From Streptomyces tuirus (GTDB taxonomy: Bacteria > Actinomycetota > Actinomycetes > Streptomycetales > Streptomycetaceae), in assembly GCF_014701095.1 (NCBI RefSeq), contig NZ_AP023439.1, positions 4,824,001 to 4,888,000 of the forward strand: DNA of 64,000 nucleotides, in the 5' to 3' direction. Both the position numbers and the translations under genes were made by a program. Positions 41,529 through 50,013 of this stretch are shown here, one piece after another. The notes under the pieces are model-generated. The model saw only the letters and a program-made list of their open reading frames with translations. It had not been told where the DNA came from and searched no databases. Numbering within the stretch: position 1 is the first letter of the stretch; every line of letters starts with the position of its first letter.

Positions 41529-42089
41529 CTAGTGCACCTCGACCGAGTCGATGATCCGGTCCAGGTCCCCGTCCGGCAGGGACCCCTGCTCGGCGTCGAT
41601 CCGGATCGCGAAGGCGGTGTCCTTCGAGTCCAGCCCGGCCAGGGTCACGCCTTCGACGGGGGTGCCCCTGGCCGGTCCGCCGTCCTCGCCGGTCGCCTTG
41701 AAGGAGAAGTCGATCCGCCTCGCCCCGTCCGCGCCGGCCAGCTCCACGTCCTTCTGGCCCTTGACGTCCGCACCCATCTGGATGCCCGCCTCGGCGGCTA
41801 TCGCGGCCTGCTCGGGGGAGTCCGCCTCGGTGAAGGCGAGCTGCACGGTGATGACGGAGACCTTCTTCCCGCCCTGCGTGCGCACCGCCGCCGCGGCGTT
41901 GTGCTCGCCGCGCTCGGCGGCGCTCTGCTCGGTGTAGCCCTTCGGGTACGACACGTCGACGCCCTTCGTCTTCAGCGTCCCCCAGCCCTCGGGCACCGAG
42001 CCCGCGCCGGAGCCGGTGTCCCCGCAGCCGGTCAGGGCCAACGCGGTCGTCAGCAGGGCGGCGGCCAGGCAGGCACGGCGGGTCTTCAT
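41529..42089 (-). CDS. Putative lipoprotein
   Basis: 186 residues. Lipobox LALTGC with Cys22 after a basic N-terminus; GGGAGC upstream of the ATG. The mature part begins GDTGSGAGS, then a beta-rich domain (GVDVSYPKGYTEQS ... LDRIIDSVEVH) found in several actinobacterial lipoproteins. It starts 21 bases after the stop of the Flp-leader protein gene, so they are likely cotranscribed; it could be a membrane-anchored partner or immunity protein for that product, which is inference. Confidence 0.75.
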   Translation of the reverse strand: MKTRRACLAAALLTTALALTGCGDTGSGAGSVPEGWGTLKTKGVDVSYPKGYTEQSAAERGEHNAAAAVRTQGGKKVSVITVQLAFTEADSPEQAAIAAEAGIQMGADVKGQKDVELAGADGARRIDFSFKATGEDGGPARGTPVEGVTLAGLDSKDTAFAIRIDAEQGSLPDGDLDRIIDSVEVH

Positions 42090-42109
42090 CGGCAGGTGCT
42101 CCCGTCTCG

Positions 42110-43666
42110 TCAGTTCGCACAGTAGCTGTAGGGAAGATAGGAGCGGCCGTCCCCGTGGGGCGCCCCCAGGAACTGGGCGTCGGTCAGGGTCTCCGCCTTC
42201 TTCTCCGTGCTGATCGTCATGCCCAGACTGAGCCCCAGATTCAACTCGAAGCCGTACTCGGCCGCGTTCACCTCACCCGTGTACGTCATCCGGCTCGACG
42301 TGCCCTCGTCGAACATCTGCTGCCCGAAGGGGTCGTCGGCGCCCGGCCGGGCCGTCGGGGCGTGGTCGGCGAACATGTACTGGAAAGGCGTGGCGGCCTG
42401 CTCGTTGGTGCTGTCCAGCCAGCGCTCGGCGACCGCCCGGTCCTGGTCGCCGGCCGGGCCGGGGTCGAAGGTGAGGGTGTTGCTCACGATCTCGATGCCG
42501 GTCTGCGAGTCGGTGCCCTTCACCCCGGCGCTGCCGCCCCGCTTGTCACCGTCCTTCCTGCCGTTGTCGCCACCGGCCTTGGCGCCGTCCTTCTGGCCGC
42601 CCTTCTCGACGGTGCGGGTCATGTCGACGCGGACCAGCTTGCCGGTCTTCTTGTCGTAGGTGACCGTGATGGTGCCCGTCTGCGTCGTGTTCGCCGTGTA
42701 CTCGCCGCTCAGCGGCCCCGCCTCGTAGCCCACCTTGGAGCCGTACTCGATGGACGAGGAGTACGTGTACGACTTGGTGCCCTTGTAGGAGTTGTCGGTC
42801 CAGGTCACCTCGGGGGAGTACTTGAAGGTGCCGCCGAGCGCGGCGCTCAGCTTCTTCTCGTCGCCCGCTGAGATCTTCAGGCCCGCCGACGCCGAGGCCT
42901 CCAGACCCACCTTGCCGTAGGTGATCTTCCGGTTGTCGCCGAGGTTCTCCTTGATCCGGTTCTGGGTGTCCTCCTCGTCCTTGAGGGGGCCCTTGCCGAA
43001 GAGATAGAGGATGCTGTCGCCGACGCTCGCCTCCGCGCCGCCGGGCATCGTGCGCCGCGTCTCGTACATCTGGAGCTTCTCCACGTCGTCCCGGAAGCGC
43101 TGGGCCTCCTCGGGGCTCCGGAACACCCAGGTGTCGCCGTTGGTGACCTTGATGCCGAGCCCCAGCTCCACCTTGTCGCCGCCGAACCGGCCCACCTTCA
43201 TACCGGGCTTGAAGTCCTTCTTCGCGGCGACCGAGGCGGCGTCCGTGAACGTCAGGTAGACCAGCTGGTCGCTGTCGTCGACCTTGCCGTCCCCGTTGAC
43301 GTCCGTCCTCGCCTTCAGATGCTGCTCCTGGAAGCCGTACTCCTTGCCGATCTCCCAGAAGAAGATCTTCGCCTTGGAGCCCGCCTTGTCCGTGACGGAG
43401 GAGACCTGGCACAGCGCCGGCTCGAAGTCCGCGTCCGTGAGCGGCTTGTCCGGCCCGGGCCCGCCCGTCCCGCAGTCGCCCCCGGCGACCCGGCACACCT
43501 GCGCGGCGATCCTGTCGTAGACCAGCCGGCCGACGCCGGTGGCCGAGACGGCCAGCACGATCGCCGCGCTGACGACGACCATGCCCAGGTACTCGGTGCC
43601 GGTCGCCCCACGGTCGTCGAAGACCGGTCTGCGCCCGTACCCCCGTATGCCGCCCCCGCCCGCCAT
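42110..43666 (-). CDS. Large protein with Flp-pilin-like leader, EF-hand and beta-rich body
   Basis: 518 residues. Residues 18-65 form a prepilin-like segment: DDRG then ATGTEY (cleavage after Gly20 would leave Glu at mature position 5), a hydrophobic helix, then Cys58 and Cys65 (CX6C). Residues 18-65 align without gaps to residues 165-212 of the 56406-58988 protein. Residues 122-133 (DVNGDGKVDDSD) are an EF-hand loop. The rest is Thr/Ser/Tyr-rich with alternating polar residues (SYTYSSSIEYGS, NTTQTGTITVTYD) like beta-barrel or pore-forming domains, plus a Lys/Gly insert. It is far too large for a pilin. Divergent from the tad operon, with GGGCCC hexamers between. Confidence 0.72.
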   Translation of the reverse strand: MAGGGGIRGYGRRPVFDDRGATGTEYLGMVVVSAAIVLAVSATGVGRLVYDRIAAQVCRVAGGDCGTGGPGPDKPLTDADFEPALCQVSSVTDKAGSKAKIFFWEIGKEYGFQEQHLKARTDVNGDGKVDDSDQLVYLTFTDAASVAAKKDFKPGMKVGRFGGDKVELGLGIKVTNGDTWVFRSPEEAQRFRDDVEKLQMYETRRTMPGGAEASVGDSILYLFGKGPLKDEEDTQNRIKENLGDNRKITYGKVGLEASASAGLKISAGDEKKLSAALGGTFKYSPEVTWTDNSYKGTKSYTYSSSIEYGSKVGYEAGPLSGEYTANTTQTGTITVTYDKKTGKLVRVDMTRTVEKGGQKDGAKAGGDNGRKDGDKRGGSAGVKGTDSQTGIEIVSNTLTFDPGPAGDQDRAVAERWLDSTNEQAATPFQYMFADHAPTARPGADDPFGQQMFDEGTSSRMTYTGEVNAAEYGFELNLGLSLGMTISTEKKAETLTDAQFLGAPHGDGRSYLPYSYCAN

Positions 43667-43710
43667 ACGGCACCCCTCCCCGTCCGGTCCACGTGTGTTT
43701 TCGGACGGCG

Positions 43711-43816
43711 AGCGTAGGTTCGCGACACCGCGTCGGGCGTGGGCCTCAGGGCCCAAACCAAGGCCCACCGTCACCACTGGGCCCGCTGGGCCCACCGCCC
43801 GGGGTCGCCCGGGCCC
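43711..43816. promoter_or_regulatory. GGGCCC cluster and promoter region between the Flp-leader gene and the tad operon
   Basis: GGGCCC at 43749-43754, 43779-43784, 43788-43793 and 43811-43816, plus AGGCCCA at 43761-43767. Read leftward they lie upstream of a -10-like TACGCT (43716-43711), 45 bases before the ATG at 43666. The same hexamer cluster precedes flp and the 56406 gene. It may serve the rightward tad operon too. Confidence 0.45.
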
Positions 43817-44018
43817 GCCGAGCCGACCGGCAAGATGCTCAACCTGCCCCGTTTTGACGCATCTTGTGCAACGACAGTTGCTCGTCAGCTACACAAACGC
43901 TGTTCTCCGGTCACAGAGGCGTGGATACAGTGCTGAGGTAGTCACGCAGTGAAGTCGACACGGTGCGCCGGAGTGACACCCGGCGTTCCGACGGGCATGG
44001 GGAAACGGGGAGCTGCGC

Positions 44019-44885
44019 GTGCCAACTGCCATTGCCGTGACCAGTGCCGACATGGCGCTGCCACCACAGGACGAACGCACCCTGCCCGCCGTCGTGCTGC
44101 GGGACGTGGCCCGGCGCCCCCTGGAGCAGGCGCTGGCCGAGATGCAGGCCCTGGTCGAGCACCACGGGCATGTGATCGTGGTCTGCTCACAGGCCGCGCC
44201 CACCGCGGTGCAGCGACGGCTGCACACCCTGCGTTCCCTCATGGAGAGCGACCGCATCGCCCTGTTCCGACCGGACCTGCCGCCCCTCGGACTGGCCGTC
44301 CTGGCCCGGCAGTTGCGCCAGCTCGCCTCCTGCGACATCAGCCCCGGCGTGCTCGCCTCCGCCGGCCGGCTGCTCGTCCACTACATCCACGCCGGCGCGC
44401 TGCTGAGCTCCGTCACCCGCCTCGACCGCGTCCCCGTCGGCCTGAAGTCGCACGCCAAGTCCTGGGTGCCCGGCAGCCAGTTCGGCGTCCTCGCCCACCC
44501 CGAGCCGCAACTGGTCAGGATCACCCCCGAAGCCGCCCTCCCCGGCCCCGAGTTCGGCACGTGGATGCTGGTCGCCAAGGGGCAGCTCCAGTCCGACTGG
44601 GTCACCGGCACCCTCGCCCCCTCCTGGAAGGTGCAGGGGCTGCGCGAGACCCCGCTCCCGGCGGAGTCGCCCGGCTGGTGGGGCACCGGCAAGCTCATCG
44701 AGTTCTGCAGCTACCTGCCCGACCTGTCCGTCCTCTACCAGCTGGTCACCTCCGTCCGGCGCGGCCGGTGCCACTGGTGCGGCATCGACGTCATCGGCGA
44801 CCGCTGCGTGTTCTGTTCGGCCACACCACCCGACCACGACAGCCCGCCCCGCAAGCAGCTCGAGAACCGAACGGCCGTCGGCTGA
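44019..44885 (+). CDS. Tad-locus protein of unknown function with C-terminal zinc ribbon
   Basis: 288 residues from GTG 44019, with GGGGAG 6 bases upstream. The body (residues 20-240) is alpha/beta with no signal peptide; it resembles a phospholipase-D/TrmB-type regulator in parts (VHYIHAGALL, VPVGLKSHAKSWVPG), only loosely. The end has CHWCGIDVIGDRCVFC, two CxxC pairs for a zinc ribbon. It heads the rightward operon, 70 bases before cpaB. It may be a regulator or assembly factor of the pilus; no closer family could be named. Confidence 0.7.
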   Translation: MPTAIAVTSADMALPPQDERTLPAVVLRDVARRPLEQALAEMQALVEHHGHVIVVCSQAAPTAVQRRLHTLRSLMESDRIALFRPDLPPLGLAVLARQLRQLASCDISPGVLASAGRLLVHYIHAGALLSSVTRLDRVPVGLKSHAKSWVPGSQFGVLAHPEPQLVRITPEAALPGPEFGTWMLVAKGQLQSDWVTGTLAPSWKVQGLRETPLPAESPGWWGTGKLIEFCSYLPDLSVLYQLVTSVRRGRCHWCGIDVIGDRCVFCSATPPDHDSPPRKQLENRTAVG

Positions 44886-44955
44886 GGCCTGACACCGCTC
44901 GTCAGCACTGTTCCGATCCCGCTCGACCGATATCCCCAACGAGGTTGTACGGTTC

Positions 44956-45663
44956 ATGAACTCCCGTCAGCGCCGCGGCGTGATCCTCCTGCTCCTGTCG
45001 ATCGTCTGCGCCCTCGGCGCGTTCACCGGCGTGCTCTCCGTCATCAGCGACGTGAAGTCGAAGGTCGGGCCCGAGGTCACCGCCTACCGGCTGAAATCCG
45101 ACGTGCCGCCCTACACCACGCTCAGCACGGGCCAGTTCGAGAAGATCGAGATGCCCGAACGGTGGCTGTCCGACAACGCGGTCACCGATCTGCGGGAGAT
45201 ACAGGGCAAGATCGCCGTGACCACGCTGGAAGCGGGCTCCCTGCTCCAGTCGGACATGATCGTCCGCCGGCCGGCCCTCCAGCCCGGCCAGCAGGAGGTC
45301 GCCATCATGATCGACGCGGCGACCGGCGTGGCCGGCAAGATCACGCCCGGCGCCTCGGTCAACGTCTACGCCACCTTCGAGGGCGCACGCGAGGGCGACC
45401 CCGACCAGTCGAAGATCATCGTCACCAACGCCAAGGTCCTCGACGTCGGCGACCTCACCCCCCTCGAGCCCGACGAGTCCAACCGCACCCGGCAGCCCAC
45501 CGACGCCGTCCCGATCACGTTCGCACTGTCCGCCCTCGACGCGCAGCGCATCACCTACGCCGAGTCGTTCGCGAAGCGGGTCCGGCTCGCCCTCGTCGCG
45601 CCCGGCAGCGACACCACCGTCCCCGAGCGGGACCGGACGTACGAACTCGCGAAAGACAAGTGA
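44956..45663 (+). CDS. cpaB: Flp pilus assembly protein CpaB/RcpC (SAF domain)
   Basis: 235 residues. One N-terminal membrane helix (8-30), then a SAF domain (about 42-105: YRLKSDVPPYTTLSTGQFEK, LEAGSLLQSDMI) and an RcpC-like beta domain (VAIMIDAATGVAGKITPGAS, VNVYATFEG). CpaB-type proteins form part of the envelope channel or cap of Tad systems. Followed 9 bases later by tadZ. Confidence 0.88.
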   Translation: MNSRQRRGVILLLLSIVCALGAFTGVLSVISDVKSKVGPEVTAYRLKSDVPPYTTLSTGQFEKIEMPERWLSDNAVTDLREIQGKIAVTTLEAGSLLQSDMIVRRPALQPGQQEVAIMIDAATGVAGKITPGASVNVYATFEGAREGDPDQSKIIVTNAKVLDVGDLTPLEPDESNRTRQPTDAVPITFALSALDAQRITYAESFAKRVRLALVAPGSDTTVPERDRTYELAKDK

Positions 45664-45672
45664 GAGGCTGCC

Positions 45673-46926
45673 ATGCCCACGAGGATCCTCCCGGCAGTCG
45701 GTGACACGGACGCGGTCCGGTCGATCACGACACTGCTCAGCCAGCTCCCGGACGCCGAGCCCGTCGCCCCGGTCGTCGACTCCACCCAGCTCATCGACAC
45801 CCTCGCGCGCCTGGCCGCCGAGTCCGTCGACGAGCTGCCCGAGGTCGTGGTGGTGCACGAGCGGATCGGCCCGGTCCCCGCGCTGGAGCTGATCCGCGAA
45901 GTGGCCCTGCGCTTCCCGGCCGTCGGCGTCATCCTCGTCACCTCCGACGCGAGCCCCGGCCTCTTCCAGGCCGCCATGGACTACGGCGCCCGCGGCCTGG
46001 TCGCCCTGCCCCTCAGCTACGAGGAACTCGCCAGCCGCGTCCAGGCGGTCGCCCAGTGGTCCGTCGGCGTACGGCGCCACCTGGGCGCCGGCGGCGACGT
46101 GTTCACCGGCGTCGGCGGCACCGTCGTCACGGTCAGCGGCGCCAAGGGCGGCGCCGGGACCACCCTGACGGCCATCCAGCTGGCCCTGGCCGCCCAGGCC
46201 TCCGGTCGCAGCACCGCCCTGGTCGACATGGACCTCCAGACCGGCGACATCGCCTCCTACCTGGACGTCCAGTTCCGCCGCTCCGTCGTCGACCTCGCCG
46301 CCATCACCGACATCTCCCCGCGCGTCCTGGCCGACGCGGTCTTCCGCCACGACACCGGCCTCGCCCTGCTGCTCGCCCCCGCCGAAGGGGAACGCGGCGA
46401 GGACGTCACCGACCGCGCCGCCCGCCAGATCGTCAGCGCCCTGCGCTCCCGCTACGAGGTCGTCGTCATCGACTGCGGCGCCCAGCTCGGCGGAGCCGGG
46501 GCGGCGGCCGTGGAGATGGCCGACCGGGCCCTGCTGGTCACCACCCCCGACGTGGTGGCCGTACGGGGCGCCAAACGGGCCGTGCGGATGTGGGACCGGC
46601 TCCAGATCCGCAAGGCCGAGGAGACGACCGTCGTCGTCAACCGGCACTCGCGCGGCACGGAGATCCAGCCGCCCCTCATCCAGAAGATCACCGGCACGGC
46701 GGTCGCCGCCACCGTCGTCCCCGCCAACTTCAAGGAACTCCAGAGCGTCGTGGACGCGGGCCGGATCCACGAACTGGAGAACAGGAGCTCGGTGAAGCAG
46801 GCCCTGTGGGGCCTGGCAGGCGAACTGGGCCTGGTCAAGGCGCCCGACGGTGCGCAGAAGGCGGGCCGGGGGTTCCGGGGCGGCGACCGGGGATCGGTGA
46901 GCTTTCGGCGGAGGAGGGAGGGGTGA
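45673..46926 (+). CDS. tadZ: TadZ/CpaE-type ATPase with receiver-like domain
   Basis: 417 residues. Residues 1-135 form a receiver-like domain without a clear phospho-site, as in TadZ. Residues 145-400 form a MinD/ParA-type ATPase: deviant Walker A VSGAKGGAGTTLTAIQLA, then LVDMDLQTGDIASYLD and VVIDCGAQLGG. TadZ places the pilus machine at the cell pole. The Arg-rich tail SFRRRREG is odd but plausible. Stop overlaps the next start (GTGA). Confidence 0.92.
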   Translation: MPTRILPAVGDTDAVRSITTLLSQLPDAEPVAPVVDSTQLIDTLARLAAESVDELPEVVVVHERIGPVPALELIREVALRFPAVGVILVTSDASPGLFQAAMDYGARGLVALPLSYEELASRVQAVAQWSVGVRRHLGAGGDVFTGVGGTVVTVSGAKGGAGTTLTAIQLALAAQASGRSTALVDMDLQTGDIASYLDVQFRRSVVDLAAITDISPRVLADAVFRHDTGLALLLAPAEGERGEDVTDRAARQIVSALRSRYEVVVIDCGAQLGGAGAAAVEMADRALLVTTPDVVAVRGAKRAVRMWDRLQIRKAEETTVVVNRHSRGTEIQPPLIQKITGTAVAATVVPANFKELQSVVDAGRIHELENRSSVKQALWGLAGELGLVKAPDGAQKAGRGFRGGDRGSVSFRRRREG

Positions 46927-47327
46927 GGGTGCTCTTGAGGGAGCGGCTGGAGCGGCGGGGGCGGGACAAGGGTCAGGTGACCATCGAGTTCCTCGGGATG
47001 ACGCCGACGATCATCGTGACGCTGATCGCACTGTGGCAGGTCGTCCTCGTCGGCTACACCTACATCCTCGCGGGCAACGCTGCGGACGAGGCGGTACGGC
47101 AGGCGACGGCGGCCGAGCCGGGGGCGCGGCAGGGCGTGTGCGAGGAGGCCGGACTGAAGCATCTGTCGGATGCGTGGCGGTCGGGGGCCGAGGTGACCTG
47201 CCAGGGCTCCGGCTACGTGACGGCCGACGCGCGCCTCCAGGTCCCGGTCCTCTTCCCCGGCACGCTGACCTTCGGGTTCACGGTCCACGGCCACGCCGGG
47301 GCCGTCGAGGAGGCGAAACCGAGATGA
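46923..47327 (+). CDS. TadE-like pseudopilin 1
   Basis: 134 residues from GTG 46923. Basic leader, then DKG with QVTIEF after the cleavage glycine (Gly17; Glu at mature position 5), a hydrophobic helix (25-47) and an outer domain with VCEEAG and VTCQGSG cysteines. TadE-type minor pilins are cut by the Tad prepilin peptidase and prime pilus assembly. Overlaps tadZ by 4 bases and the next TadE gene by 4 bases. Confidence 0.88.
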   Translation: MRVLLRERLERRGRDKGQVTIEFLGMTPTIIVTLIALWQVVLVGYTYILAGNAADEAVRQATAAEPGARQGVCEEAGLKHLSDAWRSGAEVTCQGSGYVTADARLQVPVLFPGTLTFGFTVHGHAGAVEEAKPR

Positions 47328-47680
47328 CCGGTGTCCGCAAGGCCCGCGACCGAGGCCAGGTCGCCATCGAGTACATCGGCTTCCTGCCGATCCTGCTGAT
47401 CGTCGCCCTCGGGGCCGTACAGCTCGGCCTGATCGCCTACACGGCCCAGCAGGCCGGCACGGCGGCCAGGACGGGAGCGCGCAGCGCGTCGCTGGAGGGG
47501 CCGTACGAGGCGGACTGCCGGGCGGCGGTGAGCAGTTGGCTGGCCGATGAGACCAGTTGCCTGCCGTCGTTCGGGGGGGACGAGGTCACGGTCACGGCCA
47601 CCGTGCGGATCCCGTCCCTCGTGCCGGGCTGGAACCTCGACCCGGCCGTCAAGACCGCGACGATGCCGCTCGACCACTGA
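47324..47680 (+). CDS. TadE-like pseudopilin 2
   Basis: 118 residues. Leader MTGVRKARDRG, then QVAIEY (Glu at mature position 5), hydrophobic helix (18-40), and an outer domain with ADCRAAVSSWLADETSC, a likely disulphide pair, ending in a beta domain with VTVTATVRIPSL. It pairs with the preceding TadE gene. 25 bases before tadA. Confidence 0.88.
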   Translation: MTGVRKARDRGQVAIEYIGFLPILLIVALGAVQLGLIAYTAQQAGTAARTGARSASLEGPYEADCRAAVSSWLADETSCLPSFGGDEVTVTATVRIPSLVPGWNLDPAVKTATMPLDH

Positions 47681-47705
47681 GCAACGAGCTAGGAGCACCG
47701 CACTC

Positions 47706-49043
47706 ATGAGCCTGCGAGCACGGATCAACACCCCCGAGGAGAACGGCAACCGGGGCGAGGACGGCCACATGGTCGCCTCCTACCGGGCCAAGCTCCTGGA
47801 GGAGATCGACCTCGCGGAGATGAGTTCGCTGGCCGCGGCCGAGCGCCGGGCACGGCTGGAGCGGGTGCTCGGGCACATCATCAGCCGCGAGGGCCCGGTC
47901 CTGTCGACGGTGGAGCGCGCGCAGCTGATCCGCAGGGTGGTCGACGAGGCACTGGGCCTCGGCATCCTGGAGCCGCTGCTGGAGGACGCGTCCATCACCG
48001 AGATCATGGTCAACGGCCCGGACGCGATCTTCGTGGAGCGCGGGGGACGGGTCGAGCAGCTGCCGTTGCGCTTCGCCTCCAACGACCAGCTCATGCAGAC
48101 GATCGAGCGGATCGTCTCGACGGTCAACCGCCGCGTCGACGAGTCCAACCCGATGGTGGACGCCCGCCTCCCCTCCGGCGAGCGCGTCAACGTCATCATC
48201 CCGCCGCTGTCCCTGACCGGCGCCACCCTCACCATCCGCCGCTTCCCGCGCTCCTTCACGCTCCAGGAGCTGATCGGACTCGGCTCGCTCGACGAGCACA
48301 TGCTGTACCTGCTGGCGGGCCTGGTGCAGGCGAAGTTCAACCTCATCGTCTCCGGCGCGACGGGCACGGGAAAGACGACCCTGCTCAACGCGCTCTCCGG
48401 GCTCATCCCCGAACGCGAACGCATCATCACCATCGAGGACTCCGCCGAACTCCAGCTCCAGCAGGCCCACGTCATCCGCCTGGAGTCCCGCCCGCCGAAC
48501 GTCGAGGGCAAGGGCCAGGTCAGCATCCGCGACCTCGTCCGCAACTCCCTGCGCATGCGCCCCGACCGGATCGTCGTCGGTGAGGTCCGCGGCGGCGAGT
48601 CCCTCGACATGCTCCAGGCGATGTCGACCGGCCACGACGGTTCCCTCGCCACCGTCCACGCCAACAGCGCCGAGGACGCGCTGATGCGGCTGCAGACGCT
48701 GGCCTCCATGTCGGACGTGGAGATCCCCTTCGTGGCGCTGCACGACCAGATCAACAGCGCGGTCGACGTCATCGTGCAGCTGACCCGGTTCGCGGACGGC
48801 GCCCGCCGCATCACCGAGATCGCGCTGATGGACAGCCACGGCAGTGACCCGTACCGGCTGGTCACGGTCGCCCGCTTCAACGCGCAGCCGATGAGCTCCG
48901 ACGGCCGTATCCACGGCGCCTTCGAGTACTACCCCCTCCCACGCCGCACCGCCGACCGCCTCTACATGGCGAACCAGCCTCTCCCGCAGGCGTTCGGCAT
49001 CGCCCGGTCCGCGGACGAGCTAGCCACCCGAGAAGCCAGGTAG
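47706..49043 (+). CDS. tadA: TadA/CpaF secretion ATPase
   Basis: 445 residues from ATG 47706 (AGGAG upstream). Type II/IV secretion ATPase: N-domain with ITEIMVNGPDAIFVERGGR, Walker A SGATGTGKTTLLNAL (Lys223), ITIEDSAELQL as Asp box, Walker B RPDRIVVGEVRGGE and GSLATVHANS as His box. It powers Flp pilus extension, and often retraction, at the inner membrane with TadB and TadC. Confidence 0.96.
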   Translation: MSLRARINTPEENGNRGEDGHMVASYRAKLLEEIDLAEMSSLAAAERRARLERVLGHIISREGPVLSTVERAQLIRRVVDEALGLGILEPLLEDASITEIMVNGPDAIFVERGGRVEQLPLRFASNDQLMQTIERIVSTVNRRVDESNPMVDARLPSGERVNVIIPPLSLTGATLTIRRFPRSFTLQELIGLGSLDEHMLYLLAGLVQAKFNLIVSGATGTGKTTLLNALSGLIPERERIITIEDSAELQLQQAHVIRLESRPPNVEGKGQVSIRDLVRNSLRMRPDRIVVGEVRGGESLDMLQAMSTGHDGSLATVHANSAEDALMRLQTLASMSDVEIPFVALHDQINSAVDVIVQLTRFADGARRITEIALMDSHGSDPYRLVTVARFNAQPMSSDGRIHGAFEYYPLPRRTADRLYMANQPLPQAFGIARSADELATREAR

Positions 49044-49052
49044 GACCGACCG

Positions 49053-49997
49053 ATGGAACTGCAAACGCTCATCACGCTCACCACCGGCGTCACGCTGCTG
49101 ACCTGCGTCCTGGTGGTCGTCGGCCTGCACTCCTACGCCACGGGCAAGGCACAGCGGCAGGCCCTGGTCGACCGCCTGTCCGCCACCGGCCAGGTCCCCG
49201 TGGGCGGCCGGCGCCGCAACTTCCGCGGGATCGACCGCCGTCTGCGACGCACCAGGCTCGGCAAGAAGCTGGAGCTGCGGCTCGCGGCGACCGGCCTGGA
49301 CGTCACCCCGGGTGAGTTCTTCGTCTACATGCTCGCCACGGTCGCGAGCCTGTGGCTGATCGGCCAGGCGGCCCTGGCCCCGTTCTTCGGCCCGCTGGCC
49401 GGCCTGCTCGGCATCGGCGTGGCGGTCCAGTTCCTCAACTGGCAACGCCAGAAGCGCATCGAGAAGTTCATCAACCAGCTGCCCGAGATGGCCCGGATCC
49501 TGGCCAACGCGACCCAGGCGGGGCTGGCCCTGCGCACGGCGATCGGGATGGCGGCGGAGGAGATGGAGGCCCCGGCGGGGGAGGAACTCGGCAAGGTCTC
49601 CGCCCAGCTGGCGGTGGGCGCCTCCCTGGACGACGCACTGGGAGAACTGGCGGACCGCCTCCCCTCCCGCGAACTGGTCGTCCTGGTCACCACGCTGGTG
49701 CTGTCGAACCGGGCGGGCGGCCAGGTCGTCAGCGCGCTGCGCAACCTGACGGAGACGCTGGAGGAACGCAAGGAGACCCGGCGCGAGGTCCGCACCCAGC
49801 TGTCCCAGGTCACCATGACGTCGTACGCCGTCCCGGTCCTCGGCGTCGGCTCCCTGTTCCTGATGAACGGGGTGAAGGACGGCGCCCTGGACCGCATGAC
49901 CGGCTCCCCCTTCGGCCAGGCGGCGGTCATCATCGCCTTCGCTCTCTACGCCGTCGGCTTCGTCCTCATCCGCCGCCTGTCCCGCATCGACGTCTGA
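49053..49997 (+). CDS. tadB: TadB inner-membrane platform protein
   Basis: 314 residues, type II secretion F-domain protein. First helix at 5-25, a cytosolic part, paired helices at about 88-128, the F domain INQLPEMARILANATQAGLA with LRTAIGMAAEEM and LADRLPSRELVVLVTTLVL, and two closing helices. With TadC it makes the platform moved by TadA. Confidence 0.93.
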   Translation: MELQTLITLTTGVTLLTCVLVVVGLHSYATGKAQRQALVDRLSATGQVPVGGRRRNFRGIDRRLRRTRLGKKLELRLAATGLDVTPGEFFVYMLATVASLWLIGQAALAPFFGPLAGLLGIGVAVQFLNWQRQKRIEKFINQLPEMARILANATQAGLALRTAIGMAAEEMEAPAGEELGKVSAQLAVGASLDDALGELADRLPSRELVVLVTTLVLSNRAGGQVVSALRNLTETLEERKETRREVRTQLSQVTMTSYAVPVLGVGSLFLMNGVKDGALDRMTGSPFGQAAVIIAFALYAVGFVLIRRLSRIDV

Positions 49998-50013
49998 GAG
50001 CCAGGAGGCAACC

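Noticed and set aside
43853..43931. TTGACG and TACAGT as the tad operon promoter
   Set aside because: The spacing between the two elements is far too long for one promoter, and no better pair was found.
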